Assembly (NCBI GenBank): GCA_032717465.1
Contig: CM064697.1
Span: forward strand, 5,957,033 to 6,021,032
Direction of reading: 5' to 3'
From: Coenobita brevimanus
Taxonomy: Eukaryota; Arthropoda; Malacostraca; Decapoda; Coenobitidae
DNA: 64,000 nucleotides
The notes beneath the pieces are model-generated. The model was not told the DNA's origin, did no database searches, and saw only the letters and a list, made by a program, of their open reading frames with translations. The translations under genes and the position numbers were made by a program. Shown here piece after piece: positions 1 to 11,430 of this stretch; position 1 is the stretch's first letter, and the number at the start of each line of letters is the position of its first letter.

Positions 1-320
1 ATACCGGGAGAGGAAAGACAAGCAAAGTAAATAATAAGTTCGAGAAGACACGAGCAGAGAGGCTGGGAGAAAAAGAAGGCGGTGAGAACAAAGAAGATAA
101 TGAGGTAATGATTAAAAGGTGAGAAGAGGAACAGATAATGTGAAGAAAATGATAAATACAAAGGAAACTAAGAGAGAGAGTAAGACAGAGGAACAGAGAT
201 GTTGGAAGGGAGAAGGAGGATAGTGAGACCAGAGGAAGCTAAGAATGAGGGACTGAGACAAAATGAACTAGAGAGGAACATACATTTAAGTAACGCAGAA
301 CGGAGGAGCAAGAAAGGTAC
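1..320. repeat. Purine-rich low-complexity tract
   Basis: The plus strand is dominated by G and A (runs such as GAGGAA, AGAGAGAG, GGGAGAAGGAGG) with few pyrimidines. No periodic monomer is clear and no start-to-stop frame looks like protein. The tract is cut by the window edge. Confidence 0.8.
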
Positions 321-322
321 TT

Positions 323-1140
323 GTGCCCTTACGACTGAACCACATAATTACTGCTAGTACTCTTTCATCAGCTGCAATTACTCGTAATCATAGTATTTAC
401 TTGCTTTTACCACCTATTCAACGAGCTAATTCGACTCTCGCTTCATATAAATCATTCACACTATTCTTTTCATCTTTACACCTTTTTCTTGTTTGTGCGA
501 ACTTTACTCTCACGTTTCATTTCCTTTTTACCCATTTCCTCTCATTTAGATGAGCAGCCCTTCTCCAGTGTCCGTTCTCCCCATAAACATACTTTCACAT
601 CAGACATCATTTTTTTTTTTTTTTTTTTTAATAGTATACCCCGTACTATCAATTAGCATTCTTCTCCACCCACATTCATCAACTACCCACCATACCCTAC
701 TCACTACTAACCCCGATGATCCCCTTAAAACTTCTTCCCCCTACAAACTACTTTCATCCATCTTCCCTTCTATATTATCCTCACCCACATTACCCTGCAA
801 GTTCCTCCTTTTGAGATCTTCCAGTCTGTCATCACCCATGCCTTTCTTGAGACAGCCCTCATCCACATCCCCTTACATAAAACCCTCATCCACATCCCCT
901 TACATACAATCCTCACCAATATCCTCCTTCAAACATCCCTCCCGCACATCCTCCTCCAAGTTGCCCTACCACACCCCCTGCCCGCACTCCATCTGTTGGC
1001 CATAACTCCACACGTGCAGCTCATGCTCGCCCGACCCCCTTCCCTACCCACGACATCCGCGCCTCCCCCACCCGACACCTCACCTCTTCTCACACTTATC
1101 ATCCCCCTCACCCTCTCCTAACCGACTGCCTAACTCCTCG
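323..1140. repeat. Pyrimidine-rich tract with T21 run and 27-bp direct repeat
   Basis: C and T dominate the plus strand. A T21 run lies at about 610-630. At 856-909 a 27-bp unit beginning CCCTCATCCACATCCCC is present twice in tandem. The two open frames here (76 and 151 codons) are Ser/Pro/Leu-rich translations of CT-rich DNA and are not credible genes. Confidence 0.75.
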
Positions 1141-1520
1141 TCTTGCCACATCTTCCGTTTCGATGGTGTTTTGGGAAATGACGGTTGTTGTTGCTGTATA
1201 TGGTGAAGTAAGTGATTTGTTTGTGTATATTACCACGGCTTAACTATTATTATACGTCTTAAAAAACAGTCATGTATCCAACTCGGGTCAAACATAGAAA
1301 GGTCCATTCCCTTGAGCCCATAATTCCTCCATGCGTAACAGATGACATACGTACCTTCATGTTACCTTTTGGGTGCTAATACTTCCCGTCCTTACGTATT
1401 ACATACCACGGGCTATCTCATTCAGGACTGATATGAAGTTATTATGTTTCTGTCGATTTTGTTGGTCGGTTTAGGATTGTTTGGGGAAAATTCAAATCCT
1501 CAAACTGCTCCCTGTCCCAG
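1141..1520. other. Unique sequence, no feature seen
   Basis: Mixed-composition DNA with no long open frame, no tandem repeat and no recognised motif on either strand. Confidence 0.6.
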
Positions 1521-1521
1521 C

Positions 1522-1581
1522 CTGGGATCGATCTCGCGTTCCCTTGGTCAGCACTCCAGCACCACTTCACCACCACTCTCT
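1522..1581 (-). mobile_element. Decayed tRNA-like (SINE-type) Pol III promoter
   Basis: On the minus strand an A-box TGGTGAAGTGG (plus coordinates 1562-1572) is followed about 28 nt later by a B-box GATCGATCC (1525-1533). Both fit the Pol III consensus (TRGYNNANNGG and GWTCRANNC) at normal tRNA spacing. The surrounding sequence does not fold as a clean cloverleaf: the T-stem is mismatched, so an active tRNA gene is unlikely. A tRNA-derived SINE head is the simplest reading. No SINE body, A-rich tail or target duplication could be delimited. Confidence 0.5.
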
Positions 1582-1937
1582 AGGGCCTAAAATGAAATTA
1601 GCGATGTAAGTCATGTGTTGAACGCATCGGTTCGAACCCCTTTCTGTCGTGTAATGGTATTAAAAACATAGGCCAGTCACCAGCCTTTAAAAGTTTTGGA
1701 TTTGCGGGAAGCTGCTACACCTCACAAGAGGAAGTATATATGTGATTTGTTCACATAGAAATATGTCCGGCAGTTATCTAAGATATATCTTCAAAAACTT
1801 GAGTTATTGAATTTCCAGGGACTGGTACGGAATGACAGCTTCAACTTTGCTTCTGCAAAGAAAGCTACAATTGCATGCAACAGTGCATTCCAAATAATCT
1901 TAAAAAGTTCAAACTGCTCGTTTTACCAACTCACGTT

Positions 1938-1940
<3 letters not shown>
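1582..1940. other. Unique sequence with an isolated B-box-like palindrome
   Basis: GGTTCGAACC at 1629-1638 matches a B-box in both orientations because it is palindromic. No properly spaced perfect A-box is seen on either side. Otherwise nothing is recognisable. Confidence 0.4.

Positions 1941-1976
<36 letters not shown>
1941..1976. repeat. Poly-A run (A36)
   Basis: Thirty-six consecutive A residues on the plus strand, followed by GGAGGGGG. There is no upstream AATAAA signal or coding sequence, so it cannot be assigned to a processed retrocopy. Confidence 0.9.
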
Positions 1977-1978
<2 letters not shown>

Positions 1979-3349
1979 AGGGGGTTGGCTCATTCCGCAG
2001 AGAAAGTGAAGGGAATGAAGGCAGAACAACATTACCAGATACTGCCATAAAAGATGCAGCTACGACGATATTCCCACTTGGCCCTTAAAAACTGCGGGCA
2101 CCACCACAACCCCTTCCTGTCATCCCCATCGCAGGTGTTCGGATATTTCTCCAGTTAGGGAAATTGTCTGATGGGGTAATAACTAATTTTTGCGATGAAG
2201 AGGTCTCCCCAGAAGTATGTTATTATCAGAAATTTATTGGTGTATTGTCGTATTATCTTCGCTTTCAGGATGGATGTAACTGTACAGCAGTAGACCAGAA
2301 TGTGAGCAAGCAATCTTATACACAACCTAAGCTCAGAAAAGTCTGTGAATACGACCCTTGGAGGCTGGGGAAGTTGGGGGATGTGCAGGGTTGCGTTGGA
2401 GTTAGGGGGGGGGGGGGAAGGAGGTGACGAGGTTCTGTTTGCCTGGATTGGATGGAAACAAAGCCATTTACTTTATTTTTTAATCAAAGCTAAGTGTCAC
2501 ATGATTAGCCTTCCACATCTCTCCGTTCTTTGACAGTTATTTTACAGATGTATTCCCTCTTTTTTTTCAGAGTTCCCTTATGTTTATCCAGTTTAATTCC
2601 ACCTAGTTTATAGTTTCCACGCCTCTTCATCATCATCATTATTATAGCCCAATTTCTTATCGTTTCAAAGGGGTCTTTCAAACGCATTATGATCTAGTAG
2701 TTTGAGGCGCCATTTAGAGGTGCTACGTGTAGATTCGAATTGCCGAGAGGCGGCGAAACGTTCGTCTACCACATAACGCCACCTTGGCGTAGAGTGTCCA
2801 CGTAGGCTATCCTTAAATTTTCTGAACTGCATTAGCCTAGCTTTGGACCCTACACCTGGCTGGGAGTATTGTTGGAATGGCTGCTACCGTTTTTCAATGG
2901 GATGAGGAGGAGTCGGAATTAGATGAACGAAAATACAAAGCTATCTGTCGTCTGCCACGTACCATTCGGTTATCTTTTAATCCTTGTAAGACCAGAAATC
3001 CCACTGATCCCAGACGATCCGCCCAAAAGGGATACAAAAGCCACCTGTCACATATTTTAACATAAAGTTCCTCACTCCACCAAAACCTTCTTTGTCGGAA
3101 ACTGGTTAGAAGGAAAAAGCAAGAAAAAGCTTTAGCTCCTTTGTTTCCCTCCTACCTATTTTGTCCACTTGTCATAATTAATCAGTCGCTTCATTGTTAG
3201 GCTTATCCGGATTCTTTACTTATTATCAGCTTTAAGTCCAGCCAATCCCAATCTTTTCTACCTCCATCGGTAAAATGTCACCTGTCTATATATCATTGTG
3301 AGTCACCTATAATCTCCATCTCCTCTTCTTTTTTAGCCACTATAATCCG

Positions 3350-3351
<2 letters not shown>
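1977..3351. other. Unique sequence, no gene recognised
   Basis: Contains a G13 run at 2405-2417. Short open frames of 60-90 codons occur on both strands (for example 2877-3065 plus), but none shows a domain motif, splice context or compositional signal that would support a gene. Confidence 0.55.

Positions 3352-3384
<33 letters not shown>
3352..3384. repeat. (CT)n microsatellite
   Basis: About 16 uninterrupted CT units on the plus strand. Confidence 0.97.
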
Positions 3385-3390
<6 letters not shown>

Positions 3391-3425
3391 ACAAAAGATC
3401 TTACGTTTGTTCAGGAAGACCTCCC

Positions 3426-3553
3426 GCACTGAAAGAGTTAATGGGATTGTTTCTAACCTCTTCACAACAAAAATCTTTCCTAAACAGAAATTAATCGCCT
3501 AAAAATAGCAAGGGAAAAAATAATATAAAAAGTCATCGCAGTGAAGCGGTTAA
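3426..3553. repeat. Two copies of a dispersed GCASTGAAnnGGTTAA-type motif
   Basis: GCACTGAAAGAGTTAA at 3426-3441 and GCAGTGAAGCGGTTAA at 3538-3553 lie in the same orientation. The reverse complement TTAACCCCTTCACTGC occurs at 7326-7341, with related copies at 50696-50711 and about 59540-59554. I believe terminal motifs of this type occur in interspersed decapod repeats; that is from memory and not verified. The rest of any element could not be delimited. Confidence 0.45.
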
Positions 3554-3654
3554 AAATAATTCTACATTTCATTCTGTTATCTTTACTCTGCAGTTCTAGT
3601 GATTTCTCAGTAATTCCCCGTCACCTTAATAGCTATATTTCCTAGCTCTCCTAG

Positions 3655-3936
3655 TCACGACATGCTTTCTCCCCACGATATGCTTCTCTCCAGCATACGC
3701 TCTTCTTCTTTTGTAATACTTCCTACTTCGCTTACCTTTTCCCACAGCCTAACGTGTGTTCTCTTTCCACCTCGTTTAGTCGCCCTTCACTTAACCACTT
3801 TACTATACATGTCTTTTATTTCATCAGCCAGACGATATGATTTAGCGTAGGGGAAGCCTTTCTTATTGGAGAGGTAAGATAAAGACTCTGCTAACCTCGT
3901 CATAACTACAGGTCTTTCTAGGTTAAATAAAATCGT
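3655..3936 (-). pseudogene. Protein-like frame interrupted by one stop; unknown family
   Basis: Reading the minus strand from 3936 down to 3655 gives about 93 codons in one frame with one internal TGA (plus coordinates 3787-3789) before a terminal TGA. The translation is mixed and hydrophilic (stretches such as NKKGFPYAKSYRLADEIKDM, RATKRGGKRTHVRLWEKV and ITKEEERMLERSISWGES), unlike the low-complexity frames elsewhere. The 5' edge coincides with a good splice acceptor (pyrimidine stretch, then CCACCAG, ending at 3937), and an AAAAG/GTAAGC donor-like site lies at 3736/3735. The 201 bp between these sites is exactly 67 codons, yet the frame continues to look protein-like beyond the donor. I do not recognise the family. 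It may be a dead exon or a fragment of a transposable-element ORF. Chance is not excluded. Confidence 0.35.
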
Positions 3937-5333
3937 CTGGTGGTAGCAGGAACAAAATGAAAGTAGAGGTACTCGAGGTGATAAAGTTAGCTCCACCATT
4001 CTCATTCCATTCCATTCCAAAATATAATAACCTTCTCGCCGCGTTCTCTACCATCTCCACCTCACTCCTAACCAGTTGACTTCTTATCTGACCTAGTCTC
4101 AGTTTTATTTATTTACACAGTCATCCTCGGCTTTCTTCCTTGCTCATCAATTCAGCCCGCCACAAAGCCTGCTATTCTTACCTATCTAATTTTCTAACTG
4201 AGTCACCTCCTGTCTAGGTCGCTTTCTACTGAACCCACTTTCCGGGCTATCTTTATTCCCAGTTTGACTACCGCTTGACTCGTTCCCTACCTGATAAACG
4301 CACTGTCTGATGAAGTTCCGATTTATTTCCTTCCTCCCTCAATCGAGCTTAACTTTCTTCTACCTCAGCCAGACAGTTTTCCTTATTTTCTCCCCTAATC
4401 AAGGGAGTCAGACTCACTTCCTAGCCTGATGGTTCCCAAGGGTTTGTATTTATCAACGATTGTTTGTGTAAGACTCCTTGCGCATACTTTGTCTTCACAA
4501 ACACGGCAACAAAACGCCTCACAGTTAAATCAAAGTGGAGTGAATATTAACTTGGCAAAATTCGGCAAACGAACAATGTGTAATAAATCCTGGGTCCTTT
4601 CTCTGCATTAGGTGTTTTCCTCCGCCTGTCATGGAGACTTGTTTATTCTGCAAATTGGTTAACGATACTTGGTGACACAGACCTCAGGGAACCACCAGGG
4701 TAGGAAGTAAGTTTGATAGCAAGGATCCTTTATAAATACTTGCCCTGGCCTCCGTGTGTGGTGACGAGCGCCAAGGGACCCGTTTGAAGCGTTGTCTACA
4801 CCCTGCCGCCTGATAGCCACCACCGTCGCCCCTCACACTCAACACACTCACTGTCTCTCTCACACACTTTATGGAGATAGGCCGGACACTCTTACAAGAC
4901 TCCATTTTAGCCCTCCTTAGATCGCAGTATTAAATGCCAAATTGTATGCTTATTGGCAAAAGTGGAAGTCTTGCAGTAATAAGTCAGTCAGTTGCATATA
5001 TAAACAGATCAGCAGGATTATGGGCTTTATACTTGTTTAAATCCTGATATCGCTGTTCGGTAATGGTTTTCTTCTGGTTGTTGCAGGAGGATTTAATTGC
5101 CTTAGGGAACCTCTTCAACAGTCTAAGCATTGTGTGGGAGGCTGCAGTAAATCGAACACATACAATAACCACCTTTAAAGTGTCTGAAATAGATAGACTT
5201 ATAGGACAAAGAAATATAATCATACTCTCGCCTTTCAGAGGGGGCGCCACACTCTGTACACATATAACTTAAGACTAAATACACTGTCAGGCGACAAGAA
5301 ATATAACGGCGACCAACTTCCGTCAACATTGTG
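3937..5333. other. Unique sequence, no gene recognised
   Basis: Mixed composition with pyrimidine-leaning stretches at 4020-4400. Short open frames on both strands overlap one another and show no family signature. Confidence 0.5.
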
Positions 5334-5353
5334 AAAAAAAAAAAAAAAAAAAA
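5334..5353. repeat. Poly-A run (A20)
   Basis: Twenty consecutive A residues on the plus strand. Confidence 0.9.
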
Positions 5354-5589
5354 CTAGATCTACACCGTTGCAGAGTCAAGCGAGTGAGGACCTATCTGGC
5401 GGCAAAAACTAGTCGTGGCAGCAGAAGTTTGTGAATAGCGACATGAGAAAAACCTTCAACCCGCGCGTCGTCGGAAAGATATATAGGGAAGTTCCTCCCT
5501 AGACGGGCTGTAAGAAAGAGTTCCCCCCCGACCATACACTACCCACCAACCACCTCTGTTTATTCTTACCCCGATAACAGCGATAGAAA

Positions 5590-6290
5590 CCAAGTACTGC
5601 AAATTACGAGCACCGCGTGAGAGGGAGTCCGTGGGTGGTGAGGGTGGTGGTGGTGAGGAATGTAGGGAAGAAGGGTGGTGCGCAAGTGATGATGGAAATG
5701 GTGCTGATGGTGATAACTGAGAACTGCGGATGATGAGAGTACAGAAGATAGTAAGGAGGGACACAGATAGAAAAAGACAGGCGGATAGCAAATTTGTAAA
5801 GAATAGGAGAGGAAGATAAAAAAAGAGAAGAGACCAAGGGAAGAATATTGGCGACAAGGATGAAGCAAAGAGAAAATGGAGAAGAGAGTAAACTAGGTAG
5901 GGAGGGAGGGAGGGGGAAGTGGATGAGCAGTGAGAAAGTGCAAAGGGAAGTGTTGGAAGTTTAGGATGAGGGTAATTAGTGGGCGAGGAAGATGATAGAG
6001 CGTGGCGTGAGAAGCAGAGGAAAAAAATATAAGGTTAAGGAACAGAAATATAGGTTGTGAGATTGTAGTGTGTAGATTATGAGAGGATATTGCAAAGGTG
6101 AATAAGAAAATGTGAAAGAAGGAAGAAAAGATGTGGGTTTGGACAATAGGTTGTATGGTTGTGTGTGTGGTAGAAAGAGAAGAAGGCAGATGATGAAGAA
6201 GTAACCGAGAGAGAGAGAGAGAGAGAGTCGGATGGGAAAGGGAGCTAATGCCGAAGGGAGACAGTCTCCTGGGAAGTATTCATAAAAGAT
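5590..6290. repeat. Purine-rich tract with (GA)n
   Basis: The plus strand is mainly G and A, with GGTGGTGGTGG at about 5645, GGGA repeats at about 5900-5915 and (GA)n at about 6208-6227. Minus-strand frames of up to 133 codons are Ser/Leu/Pro/Phe-rich low-complexity artefacts. Confidence 0.75.
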
Positions 6291-7135
6291 CTTAAGCAAT
6301 TTTTACGATGAACACAAAATTGTTGTCATAAATCATTGCATTTTCTTCTTTTTATTCAGTCTCGTTTGATTGCAAAGTGTCTGGTAACTGTACGAGTGAA
6401 GATAAAAGAATAAGCACAAGTACTGTATATACACAACGTAAGCACGAGAAAGTATGTGAATATACAACTTACGAGTGTGAAGAGGAAGAGGAGGAGGAGG
6501 AGGATTGTATAACCTTAAAGACTGATTAAGGAAGCTAATCCTGGGGTCATTATCTTTAACCATTTCATTATGACGACGTATTTTTGTTGTATATTTCTTC
6601 TAACAGAGGATTTTCTTCACTTTAGGGGAGCGGCCTGGTAGTGATGGCATTAAGGAAGATACTACAACTCCACCAGTTCAAAAAGCTTCCTGTAAGATCA
6701 TTGAAATCGTCTGGAAACAGCGGGAATGAAATGTAAGGTACGTAAGAGTATATCATGAAAAAGTTAATAAGTCTGCTATTGGTATGTTTAGATATTTTGT
6801 TCGGCTTAACACCAGTGGAAGCAAGATTTATGTATCAGAAGTTAAATCTACTGTGGTTCGAGTAACACTGGTTGTTGTTATGCACACAGGGATATTATTT
6901 TTAGTTAAGACAATTTTATTCATTTAAAAGAAATCCCCTGAGTCAGTGTTAATCCTCCTCCTCTTCCTCCTCATTACACTAGCGGGAGGATAAGGATGAG
7001 GGTGGGAAGAAGCGATCAAAGGGGTGGTTGTGTGGCAGGATAGAGGCGGGAGTGGCCGAGGATTGAGGGGACGTGGTTAGTGTGTCAGCAGGTATGAAAG
7101 TGGCACCGAGTTAGGTGGGTGCATGAGTAACAACA

Positions 7136-7138
<3 letters not shown>
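6291..7138. other. Mostly unique sequence
   Basis: Contains a short GGA/GAA triplet run at about 6479-6504 and a CTCCTC-to-purine switch at about 6950-7090. No coding signal is seen. Confidence 0.5.

Positions 7139-7202
<64 letters not shown>
7139..7202. repeat. (GT)n microsatellite
   Basis: About 31 uninterrupted GT units on the plus strand. Confidence 0.97.
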
Positions 7203-7205
<3 letters not shown>

Positions 7206-7899
7206 ATACTGTATATAACGTGGGTGGAGTGTAGATGATGTACTGACATGGGTGGTGTGTGTTTGTGCTACTGTACTGTATTTGAAATGAGAAGGTAGAT
7301 GATTGTTCCAGGTGATTGCTCTTACTTAACCCCTTCACTGCAAGAAGTCTGTCAAGAGCTTTTAAAAATCTGAGAGTAGCAAGAACTTTATCTAAATGGC
7401 CGCGGTTTATTGACAGGACTAATGGATATTCATTCAAACATTTTTAATTTGAAGGCTCACTCACGCTCTGAATAAAATTGTCTGAAGAGGTAAGGGTGCA
7501 ATTCCCCAGCTGGAAGTGGGAAGGGTAAAGGAAGTGTTTGTCCAGGCCAGGGTAGCGAAAGAGTAGAAGTGTTGTGGTTTATTTAAGTTAGGGCCCTTGT
7601 GGCTGGAGGAGGCGGTATTATAACTCAGACATCTAAAAAGGTCAGCGATGTATTTCAAGCCTGAGTGTGGGTTAATGGCGCGGGTGTGAAGAGAGGGGAG
7701 ATAGCACCGGAGGCTGGTTTGTTGAGCTGAAGTGTGGGAGGGGAGGCAGGCAGGCGGCAGCTGGGAGGAGGGAAGAGAGAGTATAAAGTAAAATGAGTTC
7801 AGAGGAAAGCAAACTGCAACAGCCACTGGTCCACTCGAGGCTGTCTGTCAGACCTAAAACTGTGACCATATTTGATTCTGTGAGTAGAAGATAAGGATA
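7203..7899. other. Unique sequence containing the TTAACCCCTTCACTGC motif
   Basis: TTAACCCCTTCACTGC sits at 7326-7341, the reverse complement of the motif at 3538-3553 with one mismatch. The following 100 bp may belong to a dispersed repeat. Minus-strand frames over 7461-7908 lack protein-like composition. Confidence 0.45.
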
Positions 7900-9090
7900 G
7901 GAATGCACGACGCAACACAGAGAGACTAAGAAAGGAAAGGAAAAAGGGAGAACAGGAGAGGAAGGAGGGAGAGAAGAAGGCAGGAAGTGGGAAAAGGAAG
8001 ATGGAGAAACTAAAAAAAGGAAGAGGGAAGCAGTGGCATTAGAATGGAAGAGACAGTACGAGAGGAAGGCAAAGAAGAGGAGAAAAAGTAAAACAGAAAA
8101 CAGGGAGGGCGGGAGAGAGGAGACGATAACAGTAGAAAGAACAAAGAAGGAGGAGGAGACGAGAGAGGGAGACTAAGGAGGGAGGCGGGAAGGAAGGCAG
8201 TGAAAAAGGAAAGGAGGAGGGCGGGAGACCAGGGAAACAAAAGAATAGATAGGAGTAAAGAAAGAGGAAGGGAGAGGGTGACAAAGAAGGAAGGGGAGCA
8301 GAGGACTAACAAGGTATAAGTACAGACGGGAGAGAGGAAGAACGAAAGAGAGGGAGGTAAGTAGGGAATAGAAAGCTAGGAAGAGGAAGAGGGCAAGAGG
8401 GAAGCAAAGAAAAGAAGTAAGAAGTAAGAGGGACTAACAAGGAAAGGGGAAGGATAAAAGTCAGGTGGGCAAAGAAGAGGAGAGGGAGCAACGAAGAAAA
8501 GGAGGGGAGAAAGGGACTGAGGAGGATAGAGGGAACCAGAAAGAGGGAGATCAAGAATGAAGAAAGGAGGAAAATCATGGAACTAAGCAAGGGAAGGGTG
8601 GGGTGAGGGAAGGACGGGAAATACGGAGAAAATAAAGAACAGAAGAAAAGTGAGAAAAAGGAACAAGTCAGAAGAAAGGATGAGAGTTGGATAAAGGGGA
8701 GAGGGAGGAAGGGAACTGGAAGGAGGGAAGGGGATGAGAAAAGAAACAGGATACAAGAGGAAAAATATGTTTAGGAAATTAGAAAGCAGGACATGGAAAG
8801 GACGGAAATGAGGGAATAAGAACTAAAAGGAACTGAGAAGGACGAGGTAGTGAAAAGTGAAAAAAAAACAGGAGAGAGGAAGGTGGAGAAAAGAAACCCA
8901 GCACAAGATAAAGAGGGAAAGGAGAGAGATAAGCACTGGGAGGATGATGAATGATACATGGGCAAGGGAGAGAAACAAGGAAATAAGGAGGCGGATGAAA
9001 AGGGATAAAAGAAGGGCAAGAGAGGATGAAAGTGGAATAAAAAAAAGTGTCGAGGAGCTACATGGACAATATGGTGGAGTGCTGAAGGTG
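7900..9090. repeat. 1.2-kb purine-rich tract
   Basis: The plus strand is almost all G and A for about 1.2 kb. GACTAACAAGG recurs at about 8310 and 8433 within similar surroundings, which suggests old internal duplication of about 120 bp. Overlapping minus-strand frames (81-147 codons) are Ser/Leu/Phe/Pro-rich artefacts. Confidence 0.8.
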
Positions 9091-9580
9091 GACTACACTG
9101 GAAATTAAAGATATGAAAACGGAACACATTTTCAATCATTTGTCTTGGTAAGAATATAAAATTAAACACCATGAAAGCCTGAGCTCTAATGAAATACAAA
9201 TATCTGGGGCACAAGAGAAAAAAACAATTGTAGAGCAGATTAACGCCAGGTAATTTAGACGAAGAATAATATAATAACGCAAAAAGTACAAACTTAAAAT
9301 TATAGGAACCTCAGAGGCTTAAAAAAATAATAAAAATAAGAAGCAGTGGAAATGGCAAAATATAGATATCAAATACAAGAACTTGATATATCGCGAGCGT
9401 TCCACACAAAGGGTCCAGTCACAAGCCCTGCAACAGAGAGGTATTAGTATCGTATCTACGCAGCAACTCAGAAGTATTGACAAGCAGCGGCAACACACAG
9501 GGATGCAACACAATAAACTGGGCGTCATGCTAAGCCTTTATAAAGTGTGGCTAGTGTTTCTGTATATCTGTGGGTGGAGT
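9091..9580. other. Unique sequence, no feature seen
   Basis: AT-leaning mixed DNA up to the start of the GTGGGTGTGG array. No coding or RNA signal is apparent. Confidence 0.5.
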
Positions 9581-9900
9581 GGCTACCAGCACATAACACA
9601 GCAGGTCATGGTGTGGGTGTGGAAATGGGTATGTGTGTGTGTAGGTGTAGATGGGGGTGGAATAACGAGCGTAACACAGTACAACAAGCTGGAATGAATT
9701 TGTGGGTGTGGGTGTTGACGTGGGCGTCGTAACGGGCAGCACACAACACAAAGTACATCTAGGTGGGAATGCGGGTGTGGACGTCGATGTTGGTGTGGGT
9801 GGAGTAGCGAGCAACACACAACGCAAATCAACACAACACATGCGAAGGTGAGAATGAGGATGTGGGTGTGGGTATGGATGTGGGTGAGTGTGAGGGGCCA
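9581..9900. repeat. Diverged ~75-bp minisatellite (about 4 copies)
   Basis: A module AGC-ACACAACACA, then GGTGGGAATGC, then GTGGGTGTGG recurs with starts near 9581, 9663, 9731 and 9806, giving periods of about 82, 68 and 75 bp. Copies are strongly diverged. Two minus-strand frames (173 and 180 codons) run through the array and get their His/Thr/Pro and Cys/Val content from it, so they are unlikely to be genes. Confidence 0.7.
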
Positions 9901-10490
9901 GCACGCGGCCCACCCTCCCAAAACTTTTGCTAGAAACAATAGTGGAAAAACAAGCCGTAACGTAGCCTCCGGAGGGAAGTATAATAACTTTTTTGTTCCC
10001 ATTGTCTCGTTTTGGAATATGCTCCAAATGCATTTTTCTGTTGGCGCTGGTACCCCATAGTTCGGCCAACAAAAGAGTATTCCAAATGTAATCAATATAA
10101 ACAAAGTGTGTATATTACAACGCACGTCAGCTGCAGTTACTACGGTTTATTTTCTTCACTGTGGAAGCGGGAGGGGCACCGATATTAGGCTGCTGAGTAC
10201 ACCGCTCTGTTATGAGTCCAGTGTGTCCTTCCACATTCTCTCCGGCCATATATGATTATCCAGTTCACATTACCCGCACATGCCGATAGTTTTAAATGCG
10301 TCCGTAGCTAGTGTCCTTGTTGTGGGTATGTGGGACTGAGCATTATTTGTCCTGGTCACTTTTACCTCAGCTAGGCTCAGATATGAATCAGTTTCGACCA
10401 ATGAGACGCTGACAAAGAAATGTTAGTACTTGCATACGTTACTGTACAGGTGAATTCCGACACTCTGTAACTTGACTGCAGTGTTGAAAG

Positions 10491-10491
<1 letters not shown>
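9901..10491. other. Unique sequence, no gene recognised
   Basis: Includes a small imperfect palindrome TTGGAATATGCTCCAA near 10013. No supported exon or repeat. Confidence 0.5.

Positions 10492-10535
<44 letters not shown>
10492..10535. repeat. (GT)n microsatellite
   Basis: About 21 GT units, followed by TTGGGTAGCAGGG. Confidence 0.97.
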
Positions 10536-10537
<2 letters not shown>

Positions 10538-10679
10538 GGTAGCAGGGCGGGGTGCGTATCCTAGGAGCAAGGAGTTGGGGTGGAGGGTAAGGGGGGCATC
10601 TAGAACGGCGGCCAGCCACCACCCACTTACCTCTGATGGATCACTCGCGGCTCTCTCATTACCCCAGCACAGCACACCC

Positions 10680-11430
10680 AGCTACACGGGACGGAGGCGA
10701 GAGGGGAGGGGAGGTACGTTGTAGCAGGTAAAGGAGAGAGCGAGGGAGGGTGTATCAGGTAGGGATGAGGGGAGGAAGGAAGGGAGGGTGTAGAAGGTAG
10801 GGGCGAGGGAAAGGAGGGTGTTGGAGGTAGGGGTAAGTAGAGGGAGGGTGTAGCAGGTAACGGTGATGGGAGGGAGAGTGTAGCATGTAGGAGTAAGGGA
10901 AGGGAGGGTATAGCAAGCAGCGGTGAAGAGAAAGAAAACTGTGCGAGTAGAGTTGGGTGGAGGAAAAGAGGCAAGTAGTAGGTTGCGGTCAGAAGGGAAG
11001 ACGTAGAAGGAACCGTAGAGGTTAAGGAAGGACAGAACTGGTGTTACTGGTAAGAATAAGGGAAGGAAGAATATGGTGAAAGAGGGAAGAGAGGGAATTA
11101 GAGCTAGAGGGTGAAGGTGAAAGGAGTGCTGGAAGTAGAGAGTGAAGGGAAGAAGGGTATTTGAGCCAGGGATGAAGGGAGGAACAGTGAGATGAGGGAA
11201 AGGAAGGTACTGGAGGTAGTGGGTGAAAGAAGAGAGGGTGTTGGAAGTAGGGGGCGAGGGAAAGAAAAGTGGATGCGAGAAAGATGCTGGAGGTTTGGGT
11301 GGGAGAAGGGTGTCTGAAATAGGGGGTGAGAGAAGGGAGAGCGGGGTGAGGGGAACGAGAGTACGTAAAGTATAGCTGAGGATAGGGTGACAGGGGTGTT
11401 GGTGGTTAGGGGATGGGGAAATGAGGGCGA
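10680..11430. repeat. Diverged ~36-bp purine-rich minisatellite
   Basis: A monomer resembling GGGAGGGTGTAGCAGGTAGG followed by GGTGAGGGAA recurs through the tract, clearest at 10690-10960 and more decayed to about 11430. The minus-strand frame at 10627-10974 therefore shows a 12-residue periodicity (PSLPSPLPATPSLP-like), which is the signature of a 36-bp repeat and not of a protein gene. Confidence 0.75.

Noticed and set aside
1941..1976. Poly-A tail of a processed retrocopy
   Set aside because: No polyadenylation signal, no upstream coding sequence and no target duplication are visible.
2720..2800. tRNA-like segment around GATTCGAATTGCC
   Set aside because: Lacks a B-box terminal C and a spaced A-box; no cloverleaf can be drawn.
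9551..10125. Two minus-strand frames of 173 and 180 codons
   Set aside because: More than half of each is encoded by the 75-bp GTGGGTGTGG array, and the two are in different phases of the same DNA.
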